Shown here: positions 43,002-48,906 of the stretch, piece after piece
Position numbering within the stretch: the first letter of the stretch is position 1
Layout: every line of letters starts with the position of its first letter
Origin: DASXYG01 sp036502625
GTDB taxonomy: Bacteria; Actinomycetota; Actinomycetes; Streptosporangiales; Streptosporangiaceae
DNA length: 48,906 bases
Reading direction: 5' to 3'
Assembly: GCA_036502625.1 (NCBI GenBank)
Contig: DASXYG010000072.1
Coordinates: forward strand, 1 to 48,906
Position numbers and translations under genes: made by a program
Notes under the pieces: generated by a model
Database searches by the model: none
What the model was told of the DNA's origin: nothing
What the model saw: the letters and a program-made list of their open reading frames with translations, nothing else

Positions 43002-43574
43002 TTACAGCAGGCCGCGCATCTTCGCGATCTCGCGGTTCTGCGCGGTGATGATGGACGCGGCGAGGGCCTTCGCGGGCGGGTACGCGCCCGCGCGGCGCTC
43101 CGTACGGGCCATCGTCACCGCGCCCTGGTGGTGCGTGATCATCATGGTGAGGAAGGCGTGGTCGAACGCCGCGCCGGACATGCCGTCCAGCTTCGTCATG
43201 TCCGCGCCGGACATCATGCCCGAGCCGTGGTCCATGGCGGCGTCGCCGGACGGGACGGGCTCGCCCCACGACCGGAGCCAGCCGGTCATGGTCGCGATCT
43301 CCGGACCCTGCGCGCCCTCGATCGCCGTGGCCAGCCTCCGTACGTCCGGCCCGGCCTTGCCGTGCGCCATCTTCGCCATGGCGACGGCCTGCCGGTGGTG
43401 CGGGATCATCATGCGGGCGAACATGGCGTCCGCCGAGTTGTGCGCCCCCGTGGACGCGGCGCCCGGCGACGCGGTGTGCCCGGCGTGGCCGGTCCCGGCG
43501 CTGGTTCCGCAGCCGGTCAGGACGAGCGCGCCCGCCGCGAGCATGCCGGCGAGCGAGGCGGTCAAACGCCTCAT
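43002..43574 (-). CDS. DUF305 lipoprotein
   Basis: A 190-residue predicted lipoprotein: lipobox LTGC near residues 19-22, then two DUF305 helical repeats. Each has a Met/His pair motif, MMIPHHRQAVAMAK and MMITHHQGAVTMAR, plus Met-rich stretches (DHGSGMMSGADM). DUF305 proteins are ferritin-like and often linked to copper or metal handling. The ATG follows GGAGG. It is downstream of a DUF6153 gene in the same direction, a pairing common in actinomycetes. Confidence 0.92.
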   Translation of the reverse strand: MRRLTASLAGMLAAGALVLTGCGTSAGTGHAGHTASPGAASTGAHNSADAMFARMMIPHHRQAVAMAKMAHGKAGPDVRRLATAIEGAQGPEIATMTGWLRSWGEPVPSGDAAMDHGSGMMSGADMTKLDGMSGAAFDHAFLTMMITHHQGAVTMARTERRAGAYPPAKALAASIITAQNREIAKMRGLL

Positions 43575-43648
43575 GAGATACCTCCAGGTTGTGCGTACGA
43601 CGTCATCGACCTGCGGCGACGCCCCGTACGAGGGCGCCGCTGGCCCGA

Positions 43649-44035
43649 TCACACCCGGAACACGCACAACCTGAGATGAACGGGCGGCCCCCGCGGCGAC
43701 CGCCACCCGCGCCCACGCGCCCGCCGAATCCCCCGCAAGACCCCCCGAGCCCGCGCCAGCCACGACCCCCGGCTCATCCCCAGCGCGAACCCCAACAGCA
43801 CGAGCAACGCCAGGCACATCACGTCCCCGTGCCCGGGCATCCCCGCCGCACCCCACTCCGGCCCGGCCTCACCCGCCGCGGCCATCGCGTGGCCAGGCGC
43901 CGCGTGCCCCATCCCCGTAGCCGCCACCATGGGCATCGCGTGGACATCCCCCGACGCGGCCTGCACACCATGCATGGCGAACAGCCCCGCAAGCAGCGGC
44001 ACCACGACCGCCCACGCCCGCACCCCGCCCAACAT
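43649..44035 (-). CDS. DUF6153-like Met/His-rich membrane protein
   Basis: A 128-residue protein with an N-terminal hydrophobic helix (about 5-26), an extracytoplasmic Met/His/Ala-rich loop (HAMPMVAATGMGHAAPGHAM) and a second helix near 72-90. The Arg-rich tail lies inside. This matches DUF6153-type proteins seen beside DUF305 genes; metal binding by the Met/His loop is an inference. The ATG at 44035 is the first acceptable start with an AGGG site. Confidence 0.75.
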   Translation of the reverse strand: MLGGVRAWAVVVPLLAGLFAMHGVQAASGDVHAMPMVAATGMGHAAPGHAMAAAGEAGPEWGAAGMPGHGDVMCLALLVLLGFALGMSRGSWLARARGVLRGIRRARGRGWRSPRGPPVHLRLCVFRV

Positions 44036-44167
44036 GCGAATTACCCTACCCCCCTTCCGTACACCCCCACGCCACCCCGTCCCCGCCACGTACGGACCCC
44101 CACCCCGGACATGCGGAGGCCCTGCCGTGTACGGGAACCCCCGCCGCACCCCCTCCCAGGCGTGCAG

Positions 44168-44200
44168 AGGCCCCGCCGGGTACGTGGCTCGGCGGGGCCT
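44168..44200 (-). terminator. Terminator hairpin after the enoyl-CoA hydratase gene
   Basis: AGGCCCCGCCG (44168-44178) and CGGCGGGGCCT (44190-44200) are perfect eleven-base inverted arms with an eleven-base loop. It begins 16 bases beyond the stop of the hydratase gene. Degenerate copies of the left arm occur at about 44114-44125. Confidence 0.75.
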
Positions 44201-44215
44201 CGGGGTGGGGTGGGG

Positions 44216-44980
44216 CTATTCGCCCTTCCACACCGGGGCGCGCTTCTCGGCGAATGCCGTTGCGCCCTCGATCGCGTCCTTGGAGCCGAACACCGGCGAG
44301 ATGGCCTCGCCCTGCTTCCGCCACATCTCCTCGGTCGACCAGTCGGCGGACTCGATGATGATCCGCTTCGTGGCGGCCAGCGCCAGCGGCGCGTTCTTCG
44401 CCAGCCGGGCCGCGAGCTCCTTCGCGGCGGCCAGCGCGCCGCCCGGCTCGGTCACCGCGGACAGCAGCCCGTACTCGGCGAGCTTCTCCGCCGGGTAGTG
44501 GCCACCGGTCAGCGCCAGCTCCATCGCCTGGTGGTACGGGATGCGGTGCTGCAACCGCAGCACGCCGCCCGCCCCCGCGACGAGCCCGCGCGTCACCTCG
44601 GGCAGCCCGAACTTGGCGTCGTTCGCCGCGACGAGCAGGTCGCACGCGAGCGCCAGCTCGAACCCGCCGGCCAGCGCGTACCCCTCGATGGCCGCGATGA
44701 CCGGTTTGCTCGGCGTCTTCTCGGTGAGCCCGCCGAACCCGCGGCCCTCGATGGACGGCGAGTCGCCGGTGAGGAACCCCTTGAGGTCCATCCCCGCGCA
44801 GAACGTGCCGCCCGCCCCGGTCAGGATGTAGACGGCCACGTCCTTGCGGGCGTCGAGCTCGTCCAGCGCGTCGGCGATGCCCCGCGCGACCGCGCCGTTC
44901 ACCGCGTTCTTGGCCTTGGGCCGGTTGATCGTGATGACGGCGACACCGCCGTCGACCTCGACGAGTACTTCGTCAGACAT
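44216..44980 (-). CDS. Enoyl-CoA hydratase/isomerase (crotonase family)
   Basis: A 254-residue crotonase-fold protein. The oxyanion-hole segments are visible as AGGTFCAGMDLKGF (about 56-69) and EGYALAGGFELALACD (about 104-119). Glu in LPEVTRG is placed as in hydratases, while the second catalytic Glu is replaced by Gly/Ala-rich sequence, so isomerase or another crotonase activity is possible. The ATG follows GGAGG by four bases. It lies twelve bases behind a short-chain dehydrogenase gene, forming a beta-oxidation-like pair. Confidence 0.93.
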   Translation of the reverse strand: MSDEVLVEVDGGVAVITINRPKAKNAVNGAVARGIADALDELDARKDVAVYILTGAGGTFCAGMDLKGFLTGDSPSIEGRGFGGLTEKTPSKPVIAAIEGYALAGGFELALACDLLVAANDAKFGLPEVTRGLVAGAGGVLRLQHRIPYHQAMELALTGGHYPAEKLAEYGLLSAVTEPGGALAAAKELAARLAKNAPLALAATKRIIIESADWSTEEMWRKQGEAISPVFGSKDAIEGATAFAEKRAPVWKGE

Positions 44981-44992
44981 GGACCCTCCGGC

Positions 44993-45766
44993 TTACTTGG
45001 GCTGGAAGCGGATGCCGCCGTCGAAGCGGATGACCTCGGCGTTCATGTAGTCGTTCTCGATCAGCGACTTGGCGAGGTGCGCGAACTCCGCGGCCTTGCC
45101 CATGCGCTTGGGGAACACGACCGGCGCGGCCAGCTTGGCCTTGAACGCCTCGGAGTCGGGCCCGCTGCCGTAGATCGGGGTGTCGATGATGCCGGGGCAG
45201 ATCGTGTTGACGCGGATGCCGATGGCCGCCAGGTCGCGCGCGGCCGGAAGCGTCATGCCGATGATGCCGCCCTTGGACGCGGAGTACGCGAGCTGCCCGG
45301 TCTGGCCCTCGAGCCCGGCGATGGACGCGGTGTTGACCACCACGCCGCGCGCGTTGTCCTCGTCGACCGGGTCGGTCTTCGCGACGGCCGCGGCGCCGAT
45401 GCGCATCAGGTTGAACGTGCCGATCAGGTTGACCCCGATGACCTTCTGGTACGCCGCCAGGCTGTGCGGGGTGCCGTCGCGGTTGACGGTCCGCTCGGCC
45501 CAGCCGATGCCGGCGCTGTTGACGATGACCCGCAGCGGCACACCGAGGTTCGCCGCCTCGTCCACCGCCGCCTGTACGGACGCCTCGTCGGAGACGTCCG
45601 TACGGACGAACGCACCGCCGATCTCGTCCGCGATCTGCTTGCCGCGCTCCTCATTGAGGTCCGCGATGACGACCTTCGCGCCGCCCGCGGCCAGTGCGCG
45701 TGCCGTTGCCTCGCCCAGGCCGCTGGCGCCGCCCGAGATGATTGCTGCTGCTCCGTTCAGCTCCAT
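44993..45766 (-). CDS. Short-chain dehydrogenase (3-hydroxyacyl-CoA dehydrogenase type)
   Basis: A 257-residue classical SDR similar to type II 3-hydroxyacyl-CoA dehydrogenase (HSD17B10-like). The cofactor motif is SGGASGLGE (11-19), Asp37 indicates NAD preference, NSAG marks the core, and the catalytic Ser/Tyr/Lys lie in TASIAG and YSASK. The C-terminal VIRFDGGIRF is typical. The ATG has no ribosome site; TAAGGT (minus strand, 45780-45775) ends eight bases upstream, suggesting a leaderless message. It is followed by the enoyl-CoA hydratase gene. Confidence 0.93.
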   Translation of the reverse strand: MELNGAAAIISGGASGLGEATARALAAGGAKVVIADLNEERGKQIADEIGGAFVRTDVSDEASVQAAVDEAANLGVPLRVIVNSAGIGWAERTVNRDGTPHSLAAYQKVIGVNLIGTFNLMRIGAAAVAKTDPVDEDNARGVVVNTASIAGLEGQTGQLAYSASKGGIIGMTLPAARDLAAIGIRVNTICPGIIDTPIYGSGPDSEAFKAKLAAPVVFPKRMGKAAEFAHLAKSLIENDYMNAEVIRFDGGIRFQPK

Positions 45767-45868
45767 ACCGCGAGACCTTACCCCGCGAACCGAACCAGGT
45801 TCTAATCCCCGCCCGTCACCCAGCCGCCACCCTAGAGGCGACGCTCCGCGTCACTGTTCTTTTTCCGA

Positions 45869-46552
45869 TCACGCGAATTTGGCCCACTTGAGAATCACCC
45901 CGAGATTCCCCGTGGACCACTGGTCGACGATCAGCATGCGCGACTGCGGGAGGTACCACTCCCACTGGTAGAAGATCGACTTCACCTGCGGCTTCTTCCT
46001 CGTCACGCAGGAGACCGTCCACTGGTAGTAGACCGCCTGCTTGTCGCCCACCGCGCCGTAGCCACTGGACTTCGGCCGGCCCGGCAGCTTCTGCCCGAGG
46101 TTCTTGTTGGCGGGGCACGGCTGGACGTCCTGCGCCGGGTAGAACGGCTTGCCCGGTTTGTACGCGGAGCCCTCGTGGCCGTGCGCGATCTGCGCGGTGC
46201 CCATGACGCGGAACCCGGGGCAGCTCAGCGCCGCACGGTCGCAGCCGCTCGTGGTGACGTACACGGAGTCCTTGCCGGGGCCCTTGTGGACGTGCCATCC
46301 GCCGGGCAGCCGCAGCACCAGGCCGCCCACCCGCGTCGGCTTGCCGGGCGGCGGCTTGGGCTTGCCGGACGGCGTCACCCGTACGGGCGGCGCGCCCGAC
46401 GGCGGCTTGGCCGTCGGGGAGTTCTGGTTCGCACCGCTGGCCGTGGGGGCGGGCGCGGTGGTGTGCGTGCCGGGCACCGCACCGCCCGCGCACCCGGCGA
46501 GCGCGGCGGCGACGGCGCCGGTCGCGGCCATGACCGCGAGTCGCTGGCGCAT
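45869..46552 (-). CDS. Predicted lipoprotein of unknown function
   Basis: A 227-residue protein with a lipoprotein signal (AALAGC near residues 16-21), a Thr/Ser/Pro/Lys-rich linker to about residue 75 and a globular part with six cysteines. The globular part includes GWHVHKGPGKDSVYV and ends with a Trp-rich strand region (YQWEWYLPQS). No domain family is recognised. The ATG follows GGAGGAGG. It is divergent from another lipoprotein gene. Confidence 0.8.
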   Translation of the reverse strand: MRQRLAVMAATGAVAAALAGCAGGAVPGTHTTAPAPTASGANQNSPTAKPPSGAPPVRVTPSGKPKPPPGKPTRVGGLVLRLPGGWHVHKGPGKDSVYVTTSGCDRAALSCPGFRVMGTAQIAHGHEGSAYKPGKPFYPAQDVQPCPANKNLGQKLPGRPKSSGYGAVGDKQAVYYQWTVSCVTRKKPQVKSIFYQWEWYLPQSRMLIVDQWSTGNLGVILKWAKFA

Positions 46553-46732
46553 TCGGTGATCCTCCTCCGCCGTCTGATGGATGTCGGCCCGGTCCGACCG
46601 GAGCCGGACTCGGATTATCCAGCATGGCGCCCGTACGGAATGCTTGATCCCCAACGTGACGAAAATCCCGCGCATCGCCACGTCCCAGCGTCGCGGGGCC
46701 GACACGCACACGCGAAGGATGTGGGAGTTTTC

Positions 46733-47227
46733 ATGCGCGCACCGATCCGCTCGCTCGCGCTGACCGCGACCGTGATCGCCGCCCTGGCGGCCGCGGGCTG
46801 CAAGAGCGGCGAGTCAGCGGCGCCGACGGCCGACCCGGCGGCGTCGAGCCCGGCGGCGCCGGCCACGAGCGCGTCCGCGTCGCCGTCGTCCGCGCCGTCG
46901 TCGGCGAGCCACGCGCCCAGCCCGTCCCGTACGAAGCGCGCCCTCGCCGGACCCGGCACCGGCTGCGGGCCGATTTTCCTCCCGAACTCCACGGCCATGC
47001 ACCGGGTGGTCGTCACCAAGGGGCACATGTCCTGCGCCGTCGCGATGTCCACGATCAAGCGCTACTACATAGGCGTCAGCAAGGGCCGCGGCGGCGGCAA
47101 CACCGCGACGCTGGAGGTCGGCCACTTCGTCTGCCAGAGCCCGACCGCGGTGACCTCCCAGCAGCTCAAGGCCGCCACGGTCTGCGAGAACCCGGCGTCG
47201 AACGCGGCGTTCAAGGTGACGCTCTAG
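46733..47227 (+). CDS. Predicted lipoprotein of unknown function
   Basis: A 164-residue protein with a lipobox LAAAGC at residues 18-23, a Ser/Ala/Pro-rich linker to about 70 and a small C-terminal domain with four cysteines. The domain contains MSCAVAMSTIKRYY and WFVCQSP-like spacing (GHFVCQSPTA), which resembles small secreted actinobacterial domains of unknown role. The ATG follows GGGAG. Its TAG stop shares a CTAG with the stop of the convergent GntR gene. Confidence 0.8.
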   Translation: MRAPIRSLALTATVIAALAAAGCKSGESAAPTADPAASSPAAPATSASASPSSAPSSASHAPSPSRTKRALAGPGTGCGPIFLPNSTAMHRVVVTKGHMSCAVAMSTIKRYYIGVSKGRGGGNTATLEVGHFVCQSPTAVTSQQLKAATVCENPASNAAFKVTL

Positions 47228-48012
47228 TCGGAGACGACCCGCAGCTCGCCGGCGCGGCCGCCGCGCGCGTCCACGTGGTAGCGGGCGCGGTCGCCGCGCA
47301 CGGTGCTGCGGCAGTACTCCACCGGGCGGCCGCTCTGGTCGAACGCGACGAGTTCGAGCAGCAGCGCGGGGCGGCCGCGGCGCTGGCCGAGGAGGTCGGC
47401 CTCGCGCTGGCCGAGCGCGATCGGCTCGATGGTCTCCTGGGCGTACTCAAGGCGCGTGTCGTACCTGCGGGCCAGCAGTTCGTACAGCGAGCCGTGCTCC
47501 AGGTCGGCGTCGAGCAGCCCGGGGAAGCGGTCGGCGGGCAGGTGCACCTCTTCGAGGAGCAGCGGCTGGCCGCCGACGAGCCGCAGCCGCTCCAGGAGGT
47601 ACGTGTGGCCGCCGGGGTCGACGCGCAGCGCCTCGGCGACCAGCGTGGACGCGGGCTCGCGCTTCTCCGCGAGGATGCGCGTGCCGGGTTCGAGGCCGCG
47701 CTGCCGCATGTCCTGGCTGAAGCTCTTCAGCAGTTGCAGGTTGCGGTCGACCGGGGGCTCGGTCACGAACGTGCCCCGGCCGCGCATGCGGATGAGGCGC
47801 CGCTCGCGGGCCAGTTCGTCCAGCGCGCGGCGCACGGTGATCAGGCTGCAGCCGTAGAACTCGCACAGCTCGCGCTCGGCGGGAAGGCGGTCGCCTGCGC
47901 TCAGGTCACCGGTGTCGAGCGCGCGGCGCAGGTGGCGGTAGACCTGGTAGTGCAGGGGGATCGGCCCCGGCCTCAGCGCGTAGCGCTCGCCGCGGAACAC
48001 CTCCGCCGTCAC
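47224..48012 (-). CDS. HutC-subfamily GntR transcriptional regulator
   Basis: A 262-residue GntR regulator of the HutC type. The winged helix covers about residues 15-85 (LPAERELCEFYGCSLITVRR is the recognition part, then RMRGRGTFV), followed by a UTRA ligand domain to about 255. The GTG at 48012 is chosen because AGGAG lies six bases upstream; the frame to 48198 is an unused extension. The ligand is unknown; relatives sense urocanate, amino sugars or other small molecules. Confidence 0.9.
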   Translation of the reverse strand: MTAEVFRGERYALRPGPIPLHYQVYRHLRRALDTGDLSAGDRLPAERELCEFYGCSLITVRRALDELARERRLIRMRGRGTFVTEPPVDRNLQLLKSFSQDMRQRGLEPGTRILAEKREPASTLVAEALRVDPGGHTYLLERLRLVGGQPLLLEEVHLPADRFPGLLDADLEHGSLYELLARRYDTRLEYAQETIEPIALGQREADLLGQRRGRPALLLELVAFDQSGRPVEYCRSTVRGDRARYHVDARGGRAGELRVVSD

Positions 48013-48356
48013 CGCGGGCTCCTGACTCTCACGCTCACAGACAACCACCCGAGTGCCGCACGAGGCCAGCCAGGGGTGGGTTTGTCCCCGGTGGCGGATT
48101 CCCCCGGACCGCCACCGAGGACTGTATCCCGTCGTCAGCCGTTCGGCACGACCCGTTAACGCTACGTTCGCGGATGCCCGTACCCCCGTCGCGGGCATCC
48201 GGCGCCGCGCGGTGCCGGCGGCCGGTTCGGTGACGTCGCCGCTGGCTCGGGGACAGGGAGCCCGCGCCGACCCGCACGATTCTCCCGTACGCGGCGCCCG
48301 TCCCGCGTCCTACCTGCGGAGGGACCCGTGTACGACCAAAGTCGCGGATGGCCACC
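48013..48356. promoter_or_regulatory. Intergenic region upstream of the HutC-type regulator
   Basis: No gene is seen in 344 bases between two minus-strand regulator genes. An imperfect inverted repeat joins ACAACCACCC (48041-48050) and GGGTGGGTTTGT (48074-48085), which could be an operator for the adjacent GntR protein. No clear promoter or terminator is recognised. Confidence 0.35.
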
Positions 48357-48887
48357 TCAGGCCGGACGAGCGCCGGGGCCGGGCCGCCAGGTGATCGCGT
48401 CGGGCGCGCTGATGATGTGGCCGCGCCCGCAGACGGGCACGAGGCGGAGCCCGGCGCCGCAGTCGGCGTGCTCGGCGAGCAGCGGGGCGCCGTCCTCGCC
48501 GGAGAGGTAGCGGTCGCCCCAGTCCATCAGCGCCAGCAGGATGGGGAGGAGGTTCTCGCCGCGCTCGGTCAGGTGGTACTCGTGCCGCTGCCGCTTGCCC
48601 GGCTCCCGGTACGGCACCTTGTCCAGCAGCCCGATCGCGACGAGCCCCCCGAGCCGCTGGCTGAGCACGTTCCGCGCCACCCCGAGGTGCCGCTGCAGGT
48701 CGTCGAACCGCCGGATGCCCTGCCGTACGTCGCGGATGACCAGCAGCGTCCACCGCTCCCCGACCAGCTCGACCGTCCGCGAGATCGAGCATGTGCCGCT
48801 GGCAATGTGATCCCAGGTGATCCCGGTATCAGGAACCGCCTCAGGAATAGGAGTCGGAGGCCCCACGACCCCATCGGGAAGCTGCAT
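48357..48887 (-). CDS. HxlR-family transcriptional regulator
   Basis: A 176-residue winged-helix regulator of the HxlR type. The core (about 28-125) has CSISRTVELVGERWTLLVIRD, RRFDDLQRHLGVARNVLSQRL as recognition region and YHLTERGENLLPILLAL as wing and helix; a Cys near the start of the core is typical of redox or aldehyde-sensing members. A C-terminal extension with CGAG and CGRG cysteines follows. The ATG at 48887 is 19 bases from the window edge and lacks a strong ribosome site, so a start outside is possible. Confidence 0.88.
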   Translation of the reverse strand: MQLPDGVVGPPTPIPEAVPDTGITWDHIASGTCSISRTVELVGERWTLLVIRDVRQGIRRFDDLQRHLGVARNVLSQRLGGLVAIGLLDKVPYREPGKRQRHEYHLTERGENLLPILLALMDWGDRYLSGEDGAPLLAEHADCGAGLRLVPVCGRGHIISAPDAITWRPGPGARPA

Positions 48888-48906
48888 ATCAAGAACAACC
48901 TGGCTA

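Overview
This window comes from a very GC-rich actinomycete chromosome, probably from a filamentous Streptosporangiales or Thermomonosporaceae-type organism. That is inferred from the strong G/C preference at third codon positions, frequent GTG starts after GGAGG sites, F420-type LLM oxidoreductase, SigR/SigH-like sigma, streptogrisin-type protease and FadR, IclR, HutC and HxlR regulators. I see no rRNA, tRNA, CRISPR array, insertion sequence, integrase or phage gene. The genes look like ordinary chromosome organised in short operons.

Left part (649-8426). A minus-strand operon encodes a D-2-hydroxyacid dehydrogenase, a HpcH/HpaI aldolase and a RraA-like protein. It diverges from a plus-strand operon of an MFS acid transporter, LutABC lactate-oxidation proteins and a FadR-type regulator. 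Together they look like a hydroxy-acid or sugar-acid utilisation locus: uptake, C-C cleavage to pyruvate plus a small aldehyde or acid, and oxidation of lactate. Next come a leaderless HtrA-like protease, a secreted streptogrisin-type protease, a P-loop kinase-like protein, a SthA transhydrogenase, and an IclR regulator with an alpha/beta hydrolase that appears to lack its catalytic serine. A nitrilase-family hydrolase follows, then a SugE/Gdx guanidinium exporter preceded by a clear guanidine-III riboswitch.

Middle (17078-32629). A long-chain polyprenyl diphosphate synthase and a MatC/SLC13-type permease are followed, divergently, by serine-glyoxylate aminotransferase and a GlcD-GlcF fusion oxidase (a glycolate/glyoxylate module). 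Then comes the most interesting gene group: an acyl-CoA ligase, an MGDG-synthase-like glycosyltransferase fused to a WS/DGAT-type acyltransferase, and a divergent PAP2 phosphatase. These would supply acyl-CoA and diacylglycerol and then glycosylate and/or acylate the lipid. A SigR/SigH-like ECF sigma gene lies convergent to the PAP2 gene, whose open frame runs through its antisense strand.

Right part (31319-48906). This holds a thiamine-binding MTH1187 protein, a quinone reductase, an NmrA-like reductase, a type II haloacid dehalogenase and SbcCD. It continues with a membrane-anchored ABC1/AarF kinase-like protein, an LLM oxidoreductase behind a TetR-type palindrome, a hexapeptide acyltransferase, a DUF305/DUF6153 pair, a short-chain dehydrogenase with an enoyl-CoA hydratase, two lipoproteins, and HutC- and HxlR-type regulators.

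Non-coding structure is unusual. Six same-orientation copies of a roughly 40 bp stem-loop element (1-322, 16361-16401, 24502-24815) and two tandem purine-rich arrays (16552-17070, 24876-25150) sit just beyond the 3' ends of minus-strand genes. Several abrupt switches from C/A-rich to G/T-rich on the plus strand occur at these places and also inside genes.
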